64,000 nt of DNA from Clostridium aciditolerans (GTDB taxonomy: Bacteria; Bacillota; Clostridia; Clostridiales; Clostridiaceae). The notes under the pieces were generated by a model that saw only the letters and a list, made by a program, of their open reading frames with translations, was not told where the DNA came from and searched no databases. The stretch lies in NCBI RefSeq assembly GCF_016316925.1, contig NZ_JAEEGB010000015.1, positions 153,499 through 217,498 on the forward strand. The letters are read 5' to 3'. Positions 17,516 through 28,689 of the stretch are shown here, in pieces (position 1 is the first letter of the stretch; each line of letters opens with the position of its first letter). Made by a program: the position numbers and the translations under genes.

Positions 17516-19621
17516 ATGAAAATTTTTAATGTTTTATTATTAAAATTTAATAAGATAAAAATTTCGCTGGATAATTTTTCTGAGTTCAGATCTTATAAAA
17601 TTCAAGTAGAAAATGGCGGTAAAGAGTTCTCTATATCTAAGTATTGCATAGTGGATAATGATATCATATTTACATTAACCAATAATGTAGATATCAAATA
17701 TGAGACCTTTATACGTTACGAAAAATTATATGAGAAAGTGCATTATTTCCCTTTATTTTCAACAAGAGAATTTGATGACAAATACTATCACCATACCTCT
17801 TTAGGTGCTATATACTCCAAAAATTTTACTGTGTTTAGAGTATGGTCTCCTGCTGCATCTCATATTAATTTACTACTTTACAATAAATCAGAATTCTACT
17901 CTCATGAAAATAAAACAACAATGCCAATGAAAGAAAGTAATGGCCTTTGGTCTCTTCTAGTAAAAGGTGATTTACATGGCTATTACTATAACTATGAGGT
18001 TAATGTTTATAATAAAATTCACGAGGTCGTGGACCCTTACTCTAAGGCTGTCGGAGTTAATGGAGCAAGAGGTGCCATTTTAGATATGTCTCAAACTAAT
18101 CCACAAGATTGGGAAAATGACAGATCTCCTGAATATAGAAACTATACTGATACTATAATATACGAAGTAAATATAAGGGATATATCTACTCACCCAGATA
18201 GCGGCATCATTCATAAAGGAAAGTTTTTAGCACTTACTGAGGATAATACAAACTCTGGTAAAAATATATCTACTTGTTTAAATCATATAAAAGAATTAGG
18301 AATTACACATATTCAATTTATGCCTATTTTCGATTTCAGTTATCTTAGTGTAGATGAAACAAACCCTGTTAAGTATAATTGGGGATATGACCCCCAAAAC
18401 TATAACGTACCAGAAGGAGTTTATTCTACAAATTCCTACGATCCAGCATGTAGGATATTAGAGCTAAAAAAAATGGTTCAACATCTGCATAAAAATAATT
18501 TATCTATTAATATGGACGTAGTATATAATCATGTATATGATGCTCCAAATAGCAGCTTTGAAAAAATTTTTCCTGGTTATTACTTCAGGTTCTATGATAA
18601 CTTAAACCCTTCTAATGGCAGTGGCTGCGGTAATGATATTGCTTCTGAGCATTCTATGGCAAGGAAATTTATTATAGACTCAGTAATCTACTGGGCCAAA
18701 GAATATCATATTGATGGCTTTAGGTTTGACCTTATGGGGCTTATTGATGTAGATACAATGAACTCTTTAAGTAAGAAACTTAATATGTTTAAAAGATCAA
18801 TAATGTGTTATGGCGAGGGTTGGGATCTAAATACAAGCTTAGATAAGAATCTTAAAGCTGCTGATTACAATGTAAAGATGCTTCCTGGCATAGGTTTTTT
18901 TAACGATAAAATAAGAAATTTTATAAAAGGTGATGTCTTTAATATTGAGGATAAAGGATTCGCTACTGGAAAGTCTTTACTTGAAGAAAAATTAAAACAA
19001 AGTATATCCGGTTATTTTTTACCACCAAACCAATCTATAAATTATATATCCTGTCACGATAATCATACTTTATGGGATAAAATAGATTTAAGTTGTCCTA
19101 CTGAAAGCTTTGACATAAAAAAAAGAATGGTAAAATTATGCGCAGCCATAAATCTAATCTCTCAAGGAATACCATTTATATATTCTGGTGAAGAGTTCTG
19201 CGGAACTAAAAACGGTGATAGCAACAGCTATAATAAATCTGAACATGTAAATTGGGTAGATTGGAATAGAAAATATGAGTTTATTGATATATTTTATTAC
19301 TACAAAAAACTTATTAATATAAGAAAAAATCATCCTGCTTTTAGAATCAATACGCTGCAGGGTATAAAAAATCACTTATCTTTTATTGATAATATGCCGG
19401 CAAATACCATAGCTTATATATTAAAAGATTATGCTAATGGTGACTCTTGGAAAGAGATACTTGTTATTTTTAATGCTAATAAATATAGTGTAGATATATC
19501 CATTCCCAATGGAATATGGAATATAGCTTTAGATTGTGATTCGAAAGCAGAAAATAAGACCGTCACAGGTGGAAACATAACCATTGAAAGAATATCTACC
19601 TGCATACTGTTTAAGTTATAA
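17516..19621 (+). CDS. pulA: Type I pullulanase
   Basis: This glycoside hydrolase family 13 enzyme cleaves alpha-1,6 branch points in pullulan, limit dextrin or glycogen. The type I signature YNWGYDPQNYNVPEGVYS is present, with GH13 motifs MDVVYNHV, DGFRFDLMG (nucleophile Asp), CYGEGWD (acid/base Glu) and SCHDNHTLWD (transition-state Asp). An N-terminal accessory region of about 90 residues and a CBM48-like domain (FTVFRVWSPAASHINLLLYN) precede the catalytic barrel. There is no signal peptide, so it probably debranches intracellular glycogen or imported maltodextrins. A GGAGG site lies before ATG, and the 56-aa gene follows. Confidence 0.95.
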   Translation: MKIFNVLLLKFNKIKISLDNFSEFRSYKIQVENGGKEFSISKYCIVDNDIIFTLTNNVDIKYETFIRYEKLYEKVHYFPLFSTREFDDKYYHHTSLGAIYSKNFTVFRVWSPAASHINLLLYNKSEFYSHENKTTMPMKESNGLWSLLVKGDLHGYYYNYEVNVYNKIHEVVDPYSKAVGVNGARGAILDMSQTNPQDWENDRSPEYRNYTDTIIYEVNIRDISTHPDSGIIHKGKFLALTEDNTNSGKNISTCLNHIKELGITHIQFMPIFDFSYLSVDETNPVKYNWGYDPQNYNVPEGVYSTNSYDPACRILELKKMVQHLHKNNLSINMDVVYNHVYDAPNSSFEKIFPGYYFRFYDNLNPSNGSGCGNDIASEHSMARKFIIDSVIYWAKEYHIDGFRFDLMGLIDVDTMNSLSKKLNMFKRSIMCYGEGWDLNTSLDKNLKAADYNVKMLPGIGFFNDKIRNFIKGDVFNIEDKGFATGKSLLEEKLKQSISGYFLPPNQSINYISCHDNHTLWDKIDLSCPTESFDIKKRMVKLCAAINLISQGIPFIYSGEEFCGTKNGDSNSYNKSEHVNWVDWNRKYEFIDIFYYYKKLINIRKNHPAFRINTLQGIKNHLSFIDNMPANTIAYILKDYANGDSWKEILVIFNANKYSVDISIPNGIWNIALDCDSKAENKTVTGGNITIERISTCILFKL

Positions 19622-19686
19622 ATCAAACCTTATATCGGATAAAAAATGTTTTCTTGGATAAGCTACTCTATAGGAGGTTGATATTT

Positions 19687-19857
19687 ATGAAAGAGTCTTT
19701 AGATAGGCATAATCCAAATTTTACTTATAAAAAAGAAAATATAGATATAAAGCAATCACCAGAAGGATACGCTATTATGGAAAGAATAAATAATGGATTA
19801 CTTTTTCCTGAAGGTCCAAAAGATCATGTAGACTTTATAGATTATGAAGAAACATAA
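19687..19857 (+). CDS. Small hydrophilic protein, 56 aa
   Basis: The ATG at 19687 is chosen because GGAGGTTGATATTT precedes it; the longer frame from 19654 has no binding site. The product is hydrophilic, with a readable middle (SPEGYAIMERINNGLLFPEGPKDHVDF) and an acidic C terminus. No family is recognised and no cysteines are present. It lies 65 bases after pullulanase and ends at a terminator, so it may be the last gene of that transcript. Confidence 0.6.
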   Translation: MKESLDRHNPNFTYKKENIDIKQSPEGYAIMERINNGLLFPEGPKDHVDFIDYEET

Positions 19858-19888
19858 GGGTTCCTCTTTGGAATCCCTATATTTCTTT
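19857..19888 (+). terminator. Intrinsic terminator
   Basis: agggttcc pairs with ggaatccct (one bulged base) around tcttt, followed by a T-rich tract. It begins at the stop of the 56-aa gene and overlaps the end of the convergent YaiI/YqxD gene. Confidence 0.65.
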
Positions 19889-20326
19889 ACTTAAATTCAT
19901 CTTTATTAGATTCAATAAATTATAATATAACCTTTCGTCATCTTCTTTTATTCTCTTTTTAGGATTTGAAGTTCTTCCTCCACTTCTCCTCACTTTAGCT
20001 GATATATGTCTTTCAAAGAGCAGCCTATCCATATTATCATTGTCATAAATATATCCCTTAGGGCTTATAGCATAGGCTTTTCTTCCAAGTGCCATAGCTG
20101 CTACTCCATAGTCTTGAGTGATTACTATATCATTTTTTTCAGTTACATTAATCAGTGCCATATCTACACTTTGAAAGCCTTTATCAACATATCTTACTTC
20201 ACTATAACTGCTTGTTATAGTATGACTTATATCACAATACATAATAACCTGTATATTATTTTCTTTAGCAGCTTTCTCAATTATTTGTTTCCCAGGACAT
20301 GCATCCGCATCTACTATAATTTTCAT
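19877..20326 (-). CDS. YaiI/YqxD family (DUF188) protein
   Basis: This 149-residue cytosolic protein has the family start MKIIVDADACPGKQIIEKAA, the VDKGFQSVDMALIN block, VITQDYGVAAMALG, and the basic HISAKVRRSGGRTSNPKKR motif. The fold resembles a PIN-like nuclease and conserved aspartates (DADAC, VDMAL, TQDYG) suggest metal binding, but the activity is not known. The start at 20326 is preferred over a frame four codons longer because GGAGAG lies just before it. It appears to be a single gene located after pgi. Confidence 0.88.
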   Translation of the reverse strand: MKIIVDADACPGKQIIEKAAKENNIQVIMYCDISHTITSSYSEVRYVDKGFQSVDMALINVTEKNDIVITQDYGVAAMALGRKAYAISPKGYIYDNDNMDRLLFERHISAKVRRSGGRTSNPKKRIKEDDERLYYNLLNLIKMNLSKEI

Positions 20327-20351
20327 TAAACTCTCCATTCTTTTACATACA

Positions 20352-20381
20352 AAGCCCTGTACATAGTCATATACAGGGCTT
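20352..20381 (-). terminator. Hairpin after pgi
   Basis: aagccctgta (20352-20361) and tacagggctt (20372-20381) form a perfect 10-bp stem six bases past the pgi stop on the minus strand. The following T-run is short (TTTGT), so termination may be partial. Confidence 0.65.
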
Positions 20382-20387
20382 ATGATT

Positions 20388-21740
20388 CTATAATCTTTCT
20401 TCTAATTGTGCTTTCATCTCTTCAAATCCAGGTTTTCCAAGAAGAGCAAACATGTTCTTTTTATATGCTTCAACTCCTGGTTGATTAAATGGATTTACTC
20501 CTAGTAAATATCCGCTTAATCCGCAAGCTTTTTCAAAGAAGTATACCATGTATCCAAAATAATACGGAGTCAATTCTGGTACATTTATAATCATAGCTGG
20601 AACATTTCCATCACTATGAGCTAAAACAGTTCCTCTAAAAGCTTGTTTGTTAACAAAGTCCATAGTTTCTCCAGCCAAGAAGTTTAGTCCATCCAAGTTA
20701 TCTTCTACTGCTTCTATAGTTATGTTTTTTCTTGGCTTCTTAATATTTATAAATGTTTCTGTTAAAACTCTTAAACCTTCTTGAATATACTGTCCCATTG
20801 AGTGTAAGTCTGTTGAGAAGTCTGCCGCCGCTGGGAATATTCCTTTATTGTCTTTGCCTTCACTTTCTCCAAATAACTGTTTCCACCATTCTCCAAAGTA
20901 GTGTAGGCAAGGTTCAAAGTTAACCATCATTTCAGTAGTTTTGCCTTTTGCATATAGTGCATTTCTTGCTGCTGCATATCTGTAAGCAGTATTTATGTTT
21001 AAATCTGTGCTGCTATACTCTTCTCTTGCATCAGCTGCTCCCTTTATCATTTCATCTATGCTTATTCCTGCTGCTGCAATTGGTAGAAGTCCTACTGCTG
21101 TTAAAACTGAAAATCTTCCACCTACATTGTCAGGAATAACAAAAGTTTCATATCCTTCTGCATCAGCTAAAGTTTTTAATGCTCCTTTTGCTGCATCTGT
21201 TGTAGCAAATATTCTTTCTTTAGCCCCATCTTTTCCATATTTCTTTTCCATTAAATCCTTAAATATTCTAAAAGCTATAGCTGGCTCAGTTGTAGTACCG
21301 GATTTTGATATAACATTAACTGAAATATCCATACCTTCTATGGCTTCTAGAAGATCTGACATGTAAGTTGAGCTTATATTATTTCCTACGTAGAATATAG
21401 CAGGACCTTTTCTCTTATCTTTTGGTAAGCTTGCTGAGAAAGTATGTGAAAGCATTTCTATTGCAGCTCTAGCCCCTAAATATGAACCACCTATTCCTAT
21501 AACTATAAGTGCATCTGAGTTGCTTCTGATTTTTTCAGCTGCCTTCTTTATTCTTTCAAATTCTTCTTTATCATAATTAACAGGTAAGTCTACCCATCCT
21601 AAAAAGTCGTTTCCTGCTCCTGTTCCTTCGTGAATCATTTTATGAGCTTCATTAATAAACGGTTGAAGACTAGTTATTTCATGCTCTTGTAAATACGGCA
21701 TAGCCTTGCTTAGATCTAACGTTAAACTTTTCTTAGTCAT
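20388..21740 (-). CDS. pgi: Glucose-6-phosphate isomerase
   Basis: Pgi interconverts glucose-6-phosphate and fructose-6-phosphate in glycolysis. The 450-residue length is that of the short Gram-positive form. Signature regions are visible: [56 protein letters not shown] (family signature 1) and the C-terminal [22 protein letters not shown] (signature 2, substrate-contacting). AAGGTGGAGG precedes ATG, and a good promoter lies at 21782-21810. Nearby pullulanase suggests a glucan-degradation theme, but pgi is separately transcribed. Confidence 0.98.
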   Translation of the reverse strand: MTKKSLTLDLSKAMPYLQEHEITSLQPFINEAHKMIHEGTGAGNDFLGWVDLPVNYDKEEFERIKKAAEKIRSNSDALIVIGIGGSYLGARAAIEMLSHTFSASLPKDKRKGPAIFYVGNNISSTYMSDLLEAIEGMDISVNVISKSGTTTEPAIAFRIFKDLMEKKYGKDGAKERIFATTDAAKGALKTLADAEGYETFVIPDNVGGRFSVLTAVGLLPIAAAGISIDEMIKGAADAREEYSSTDLNINTAYRYAAARNALYAKGKTTEMMVNFEPCLHYFGEWWKQLFGESEGKDNKGIFPAAADFSTDLHSMGQYIQEGLRVLTETFINIKKPRKNITIEAVEDNLDGLNFLAGETMDFVNKQAFRGTVLAHSDGNVPAMIINVPELTPYYFGYMVYFFEKACGLSGYLLGVNPFNQPGVEAYKKNMFALLGKPGFEEMKAQLEERL

Positions 21741-21781
21741 TTTTTATCCTCCACCTTTACGTAAAATTAGTTACAATTGAA

Positions 21782-21810
21782 ATTTTATTCTATTTATCTA
21801 TATAAATCAA
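21782..21810 (-). promoter_or_regulatory. Promoter of pgi
   Basis: On the minus strand -35 TTGATT (21805-21810) and -10 TAAAAT (21782-21787) are 17 bases apart, 42 bases before the ATG. Confidence 0.6.
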
Positions 21811-21874
21811 CTATTACAAATTATTTTTATATTTTAAAATTAATGTAATCATTTACATTTTAAGTATTTAAAAT

Positions 21875-21910
21875 AAAATGACAAGTGGATTAAATAACCA
21901 CTTGTCATTT
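21875..21910 (-). terminator. Intrinsic terminator of guaA
   Basis: A 13-bp perfect stem (aaatgacaagtgg with ccacttgtcattt) directly follows the guaA stop. A-rich sequence on the plus strand gives the T-tract for minus-strand transcription. Confidence 0.85.
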
Positions 21911-21918
21911 ATTATACC

Positions 21919-23451
21919 CTATTCCCACTCAATAGTTGAAGGTGGTTTTGAAGTTACATCATAAACAATTCTGTTTACTCCTTGAACTTCATTAACAATT
22001 CTTCTTGAAACTTTATCTAATACCTCATATGGTATTTTAGCCCAATCTGAAGTCATTCCATCTGATGAAGTTACTGCTCTTAAAGCTATTGTGTGGCAGT
22101 AAGTTCTTTCGTCTCCCATTACTCCTACTGATTGAATATTTGGAAGGCAAGCAAAGTATTGCCATACATCTCCTTCTAGCCCTGCATTAGCTATTTCTTC
22201 TCTGAATATAGCATCTGCTTCTCTAACTATAGCAAGCTTTTCTTCTGTAACATCTCCAAGAACTCTTATTGCAAGTCCTGGTCCTGGGAACGGCTGTCTC
22301 CATACTAAGTGGTGAGGAATTCCAAGTTCTTCACCTACAGCTCTTACTTCATCCTTGAATAATTCTCTTAATGGTTCTATTAGTGAGAATTTAATGTCTT
22401 CTGGAAGTCCACCTACGTTGTGGTGACTTTTTATAGTAGCAGATGTATTTGTTCCACTTTCAACTACGTCTGGATATATAGTTCCTTGAACAAGGAAACT
22501 TATTTCTCCAAGCTTATTTGACTCTTCTTCAAATACTCTTATAAATTCTTCACCTATAATTTTTCTCTTTTTCTCTGGGTCACTTACACCCTTAAGTTTT
22601 CCTAAGAATCTATCCTGAGCATTTGCTCTTATTAGATTCATATCAAAGCCTTCTTTAAATATCTTTTCAACCTGGTCTCCTTCATCCTTTCTAAGTAGAC
22701 CATGATCAACAAATATACAAGTCAGCTGCTTTCCGATTGCTTTGTGAACTAATACTGCTGCTACTGATGAATCAACTCCTCCAGATAGTGCACATATTAC
22801 TTTTTTGTCTCCAACTTTTTCGCGAATCTCTCTTATTTTTTCTTCAGCAAAGGATGCCATTGACCAATCACCCTTTAATCCGCAAACTTTAAAAAGGAAA
22901 TTTGAAAGCATTTTCTTACCAAATGGTGTATGTTCAACTTCTGGGTGGAATTGAACTCCATATATTTTTCTTTCAACATGTTCCATAGCTGCAACAGGAG
23001 TTTGAGTTGTAGTTCCAACTATTCTAAATCCTTCTGGAGCCACTTCTACATAATCTGTATGGCTCATCCAACAGCTTTCACTCTCTTCTACTCCATCAAA
23101 TAGTAGACATGTTTTATCTAATTTTACATCTGTTTTACCATATTCTCTTTTATCAGGACTTTTAACATTTCCTCCAAGAGTATGAGCGATAAGCTGCTCT
23201 CCATAGCATATACCAAGAACAGGTACGCCTAATTCAAATATTTCTTTATCTATTCTAGGAGCGCCTTCTCCATATACACTATTAGGTCCACCTGTAAATA
23301 TTATACCTTTAGGATTTTTTTCTTTTATCTTATCTATAGAATGAGTATATGGAATTATTTCACAGTATACATTGTTTTCTCTAACTCTTCTTGCAATTAA
23401 TTGATTGTATTGACCACCAAAGTCTACAATAAGAACTAATTCTCTATCCAT
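21919..23451 (-). CDS. guaA: GMP synthase (glutamine-hydrolysing)
   Basis: GuaA aminates XMP to GMP using ATP and glutamine, the last step of guanylate synthesis. The 510-residue protein has a class I glutamine amidotransferase domain with nucleophile C82 in [11 protein letters not shown] and H169-P-E171 in [10 protein letters not shown], then the ATP pyrophosphatase P-loop [12 protein letters not shown] and the C-terminal dimerisation domain ending [15 protein letters not shown] precedes ATG. It follows guaB in the same direction, so the pair directs IMP to GMP; the 119-base gap contains a long inverted repeat (23484-23548) but no clear terminator. Confidence 0.98.
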   Translation of the reverse strand: MDRELVLIVDFGGQYNQLIARRVRENNVYCEIIPYTHSIDKIKEKNPKGIIFTGGPNSVYGEGAPRIDKEIFELGVPVLGICYGEQLIAHTLGGNVKSPDKREYGKTDVKLDKTCLLFDGVEESESCWMSHTDYVEVAPEGFRIVGTTTQTPVAAMEHVERKIYGVQFHPEVEHTPFGKKMLSNFLFKVCGLKGDWSMASFAEEKIREIREKVGDKKVICALSGGVDSSVAAVLVHKAIGKQLTCIFVDHGLLRKDEGDQVEKIFKEGFDMNLIRANAQDRFLGKLKGVSDPEKKRKIIGEEFIRVFEEESNKLGEISFLVQGTIYPDVVESGTNTSATIKSHHNVGGLPEDIKFSLIEPLRELFKDEVRAVGEELGIPHHLVWRQPFPGPGLAIRVLGDVTEEKLAIVREADAIFREEIANAGLEGDVWQYFACLPNIQSVGVMGDERTYCHTIALRAVTSSDGMTSDWAKIPYEVLDKVSRRIVNEVQGVNRIVYDVTSKPPSTIEWE

Positions 23452-23483
23452 AAGTTACCTCCAAATCATAAATTAAAAATTGA

Positions 23484-23548
23484 CAGTTGGCAGCTAGAGA
23501 GGTTTTAAATTTTTTAGAAGGGTAAATATAAAACTTTCCTGCCAACTG
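23484..23548. repeat. Long inverted repeat between guaB and guaA
   Basis: cagttggcag (23484-23493) and ctgccaactg (23539-23548) form a perfect 10-bp stem with a 45-base loop, flanked by a/t-rich sequence (aaattaaaaattgacag). It resembles in style the ttgagagttg repeat at 46041-46079 and may be an interspersed repeat. Confidence 0.5.
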
Positions 23549-23570
23549 CCCTGTAAAACAAGTTATAAAA

Positions 23571-25025
<1,455 letters not shown>

Positions 25026-25050
25026 TTAAACCCACTCCTTTAAATTTATA

Positions 25051-25127
25051 TTCTTAAGCAGATAACCAAAATCTTTGATTTTGTGTGAATCGCTTACTCC
25101 TCTGAATTTATGAAGAGGAGTTTCATA
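25051..25127 (-). repeat. Interspersed repeat copy in guaB leader
   Basis: Between the riboswitch terminator and the guaB ribosome binding site lies caaaatctttgattttg (a hairpin) followed by ctcctct (25097-25103) with agaggag (25114-25120) and tttcata. The same series of parts occurs at 735-799 and partially at 283-328 in the tRNA spacers. It looks like a mobile or recombining interspersed element inserted into the leader. Confidence 0.55.
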
Positions 25128-25200
25128 ATGAAAATTTGTTTCTTTCGTATTTTTTACATCTAACTCACAAACAATACTTCTAAGCATATTTAATTTGTCG

Positions 25201-25247
25201 AAAACAAAAAACCATATTAATTTCCTATGTGTGAAATTAATATGGTT
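25201..25247 (-). terminator. Riboswitch-controlled intrinsic terminator
   Basis: A perfect 15-bp stem (25210-25224 with 25233-25247) and 8-base loop are followed on the minus strand by TTTTTGTTTT. It lies 21 bases after the purine aptamer and 176 bases before guaB, so ligand binding is expected to favour this terminator. Confidence 0.9.
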
Positions 25248-25267
25248 ATACACTATAGCCATAAATT

Positions 25268-25335
25268 CCACCCATAGTCGGAAATTCTCGGTTTCCGGTA
25301 GAGACTCCCTGCCATATTCAGGGGATATACGAGTT
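25268..25335 (-). promoter_or_regulatory. Purine (guanine-type) riboswitch aptamer
   Basis: On the minus strand the element reads AACUCGUAUA for P1, AUAUGG, the GUCUCUACCGGAAACC core (J2/3 and P3) and GACUAUGGGUGG closing P1. The P1 strands ACUCGUA and UAUGGGU pair with wobbles. The C in GACUAUG at the J3/1 ligand position specifies guanine/hypoxanthine rather than adenine (which has U). The location directly upstream of guaB agrees. Guanine excess should terminate transcription at 25201-25247. Confidence 0.95.
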
Positions 25336-25420
25336 AAAATGTATTATTTTTGATTGTTAAAGAATCATATAAGATCAAATTTGCAACTTATATGTCTTTT
25401 TTATTCGAACTATTTACATT

Positions 25421-25449
25421 ATTTTATTCAATTTTTCGTTCTTTGTCAA
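25421..25449 (-). promoter_or_regulatory. Promoter of the guaB riboswitch transcript
   Basis: On the minus strand a consensus -35 TTGACA (25444-25449) and -10 TAAAAT (25421-25426) are exactly 17 bases apart, about 80 bases upstream of the aptamer. Confidence 0.8.
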
Positions 25450-25510
25450 TTATTTTATTTATATATTTAGAGCTTTTTTAGATACATACGTTTTCTTACA
25501 TATTTATAAA

Positions 25511-25559
25511 GAAAAAAACTTTAAAACCAAAAGAACCTGAACAGTTTCTCTTGGTTTTT
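25511..25559 (-). terminator. Terminator of the pilus operon
   Basis: AAAACCAA-type sequence (25523-25535) pairs with 25546-25559 across a short loop, and the minus strand continues into TTTTTTTC. It closes the long transcript that ends with the vWA gene. Confidence 0.75.
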
Positions 25560-25573
25560 ATGCTTTCACAATG

Positions 25574-28500
25574 TTATTGTACTGGTGGTAAATCTACTAA
25601 AGTAATATTATGCTTTTCTACTTTTGTTTTACTGTTAACTGTTATTATATCACTTACGGATCTTACATTTGAATTTTTATTTACCATTGATTTATAAACA
25701 ATTACATAGTTACCATAAACCTCATTGTTAGATAGAGTTATTTTAAATCCACTCTGATCCTGAGTCATCCTCAAACCTTCAATTGAATTATTCAAATCTG
25801 TATCTCTATATACTTTTATGTCTGAGATTTTTACTGCATTATCTATAGCTACTGAAATGTCACCATTTTTTATATTTTGAACTTTTACAGCTAAATTGAC
25901 GCTAAATCCTTTTACCATGCTAAGTTCAGATTTTTCCTCAAATATATTTCCCGTAAATATTCCTGTTTTAATATTTGCTTCCTTATTACTTGCACCTTCT
26001 ATAGATACTTCATTTAAGTTTTTTCTGTCCTTTTTATCCATAACTAAAACTTCAGCAAAAGAACTACTGCCTCCACTCCCTAAAACATATGGGCCTTCGG
26101 TGTTTTCCCTTGCCTTATATACTATATTAACATCTATAGGACTAGCTTTGTAATTGCCGTTTCCATCGTTAGTATATTCTATATTCTTAAAATTACCTAT
26201 AAGCTTATTACCTGAAACTTGAAATTTATCCTTGAGTCCATCAGGTATATTTTGAGTACTTAATTTATCAGAAAATGTTTCCTCAAAATGAACATCTCCA
26301 TATATGCTCTGTTCAATTTTCTTCTGAATTTCCTCGTATACACTACTCACTGTATTCTCATCTAGAGCTTGTTTATAAACTCCACTTGCAGCCTCCGCTA
26401 TTTGCTGATTATTAGAGCCGGCTCCACTTCCAAATCCAATAATAAAAGATTTAATGTTAGATTTGGCAATCTTTTCACTAGCTACTTTTTTAGCATATTC
26501 TAACGCTTTAGTCCTGTAATCTGGATTTGCCCAGGTATGACTGTAATTCCATTGAGTCCAATATATATTTGAATCTCCAATAACTTCCGTTCCCATTACA
26601 TACTCATTGTTATTAACGCTATAAGCTTCAGCTACTCCATCTGTCATAAATACCATGTATTTATCATGTCCGTTATCAACATTTAACTCATTATAAGCTA
26701 CTCTTAATCCATCCCCTATATTTGTACTTCCATTTGCATCTAGAGCTGAAATTTTGTCATAAATGCATCCTATATCATCATTTTTCATATTTGTAAGAGG
26801 TACAACTTTATTAGCTTTACTGCTGAAGGTTATAACAGATATATTTACTTTTTCATTTCCATCAAATTTATTAATAAAACTATATGCAACATTTTTAATT
26901 ATATCAAGTCTTGATTTTTCGCCCCAATAGTATGGAGTTCTATCTGCACTTGGAATATAATCCATACTTCCTGAAATATCAATAACTAAAACAATATCTT
27001 TTTCTTTAGAATCTTGTTTCGCTACGATATCTTTAGGGGTTATGGTATATTTAGCAACAAATGTTCCATCTTCTTTTACCTGCTTCACATCTATAGTTCT
27101 AGCAGCATCGATCAACGGTCCTGTCGGTTGATTCACTTCAGCTGCAGTTAACTTTAACTCTCCTAAATATTTTGTATCAGTTTTTTGAGATAGTATAAGT
27201 TGAGCAAAGGAAGATTTACCTCCTTCTCCTAAAACACAAGAACCAGCTGCTTTTACTTTGTACTTTACTGTAAATTCAATAGGATTAGTTACATACTGAG
27301 TTTTGCTATCATTTAAAACATAATCAACATTGAAATTACCTGCTATTTTGTTGCCATCTACTTTTAATCCAGCAGGAATTTCATTTATATCTGCAACTTC
27401 TAAATTTGTATTAAAGGTTTCTTGAAAATTTACACTGCCTTGGACTTGTGTATCAATCTTCTTCTGAATTTCATCATATACATTACCTACTGTACTCTCA
27501 TCTAAGGCTTGTTTATAAACACCCTTCGCTGCATCCGCTATTTGTTGGTTATTAGATCCCGCTCCACTTCCAAATCCAACAATAAAAGTTCTAATATTAG
27601 ATTTAGCAATTTTTTCACTACTGATTTTTTTAGCATAATCTAATGATTGTATTCTATAATCAGGTTTTGCCTTGTTTCCGTACCAACTTGTGCAATGTAT
27701 ATTGTCCCACGTAAGTTCTTCTGTCCCCATTATATATCCATTATTATTAGAACAATAAGCTTCTGCAATACCATCCGTCATAAGAATAATATATTTATCA
27801 TGTCCATTATTATTATTTAGTTCATTGTATGCAAGTCTTAATCCATCTCCTATATTTGTGCTTCCTTCTGCAGATAGCCATGAAATTTTATTATATAGGT
27901 TATACGTATCGCCATTTTTCATATTTGTAAGAGCTGCCTGTCTTACAGCATAATCTCCAAACTCTACTAATGATATATTGATTTTTGCATTATTATTAAA
28001 TTTACTAACAAACTTTTGTGCAACACTTTTAATTGTACTTAGTTTTGAATTATCATTCATACTTCCTGACGTATCCATAACTAAAATAATGTCTTTTTCC
28101 GTACTACTTTGTTCTACAGGAATAGCCTTAGGTGTTATCTTATATTTAACGTCAAAGGTATCACCTACTTTTGCTGGCTGTGAGCTCATGGTCCTTTCTA
28201 CGCTCACAAGATCATAACTTGTTCCACTTTGTCCTATTTTTTTCAGTCCTATTCCAACATTGCCTTGTGGCTTCATTTTACTTGTTATAGCATAATCGCC
28301 ATCAACACCTATAATTTGGTTATCTATTCCTTTTGTTGTTATTTCATATCCCATTCTTTTTAGTTCATTTAAATTGACTTTTATTACATTATCATTACCA
28401 ATATTTTTAGTATAAATAGTATATGCACCACTGCTTGAAGAACTAGTGTCATCATAATATTGGTTGCCATTGCCAAAGTATGAGTAAATGGTAATTCCCT

Positions 28501-28669
28501 CTATCCCCGGCTCTCCGTATTCTCTTATGCCATTTCCATTAGAATCAAGCCATACGTATCCACTAATTATTCCATTATTCTTTGCCTGGACAGGAGTATA
28601 AACAAAGATACTTAATATCATACATAAGATAGCAAAAAAAGTTATTGATTTTAACTTATAAAACTTCAT
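25574..28669 (-). CDS. Secreted double von Willebrand A-domain protein, candidate pilus adhesin
   Basis: The 1031-residue protein has a Sec signal peptide (cleavage near VQA, residue 29), an SdrD-B-like domain with a calcium-loop-like DSNGNGIREYGEPG (42-55), then two long repeats, each with a vWA domain. MIDAS motifs are complete: D199-S201-S203 with T271 and D299 in the first, D564-S566-S568 in the second. Spacing between repeats is 365 residues. It ends LVDLPPVQ with no LPXTG motif, membrane anchor or cell-wall repeat. It is the last gene of the type IV pilus operon, 20 bases after a pilin-like gene, so it is probably displayed by the pilus, comparable in concept to PilY1 or vWA-bearing modular pilins. 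The function is inferred from position and domains. Confidence 0.85.
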   Translation of the reverse strand: MKFYKLKSITFFAILCMILSIFVYTPVQAKNNGIISGYVWLDSNGNGIREYGEPGIEGITIYSYFGNGNQYYDDTSSSSSGAYTIYTKNIGNDNVIKVNLNELKRMGYEITTKGIDNQIIGVDGDYAITSKMKPQGNVGIGLKKIGQSGTSYDLVSVERTMSSQPAKVGDTFDVKYKITPKAIPVEQSSTEKDIILVMDTSGSMNDNSKLSTIKSVAQKFVSKFNNNAKINISLVEFGDYAVRQAALTNMKNGDTYNLYNKISWLSAEGSTNIGDGLRLAYNELNNNNGHDKYIILMTDGIAEAYCSNNNGYIMGTEELTWDNIHCTSWYGNKAKPDYRIQSLDYAKKISSEKIAKSNIRTFIVGFGSGAGSNNQQIADAAKGVYKQALDESTVGNVYDEIQKKIDTQVQGSVNFQETFNTNLEVADINEIPAGLKVDGNKIAGNFNVDYVLNDSKTQYVTNPIEFTVKYKVKAAGSCVLGEGGKSSFAQLILSQKTDTKYLGELKLTAAEVNQPTGPLIDAARTIDVKQVKEDGTFVAKYTITPKDIVAKQDSKEKDIVLVIDISGSMDYIPSADRTPYYWGEKSRLDIIKNVAYSFINKFDGNEKVNISVITFSSKANKVVPLTNMKNDDIGCIYDKISALDANGSTNIGDGLRVAYNELNVDNGHDKYMVFMTDGVAEAYSVNNNEYVMGTEVIGDSNIYWTQWNYSHTWANPDYRTKALEYAKKVASEKIAKSNIKSFIIGFGSGAGSNNQQIAEAASGVYKQALDENTVSSVYEEIQKKIEQSIYGDVHFEETFSDKLSTQNIPDGLKDKFQVSGNKLIGNFKNIEYTNDGNGNYKASPIDVNIVYKARENTEGPYVLGSGGSSSFAEVLVMDKKDRKNLNEVSIEGASNKEANIKTGIFTGNIFEEKSELSMVKGFSVNLAVKVQNIKNGDISVAIDNAVKISDIKVYRDTDLNNSIEGLRMTQDQSGFKITLSNNEVYGNYVIVYKSMVNKNSNVRSVSDIITVNSKTKVEKHNITLVDLPPVQ

Positions 28670-28689
28670 TTCAGCCCCCCCTTTATTCT

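Noticed and set aside
25026-25271. 81-codon open frame upstream of guaB on the minus strand
   Set aside because: It runs across the riboswitch P1 strand, the terminator hairpin and the repeat element; it has no ribosome binding site and is explained by those RNA features.
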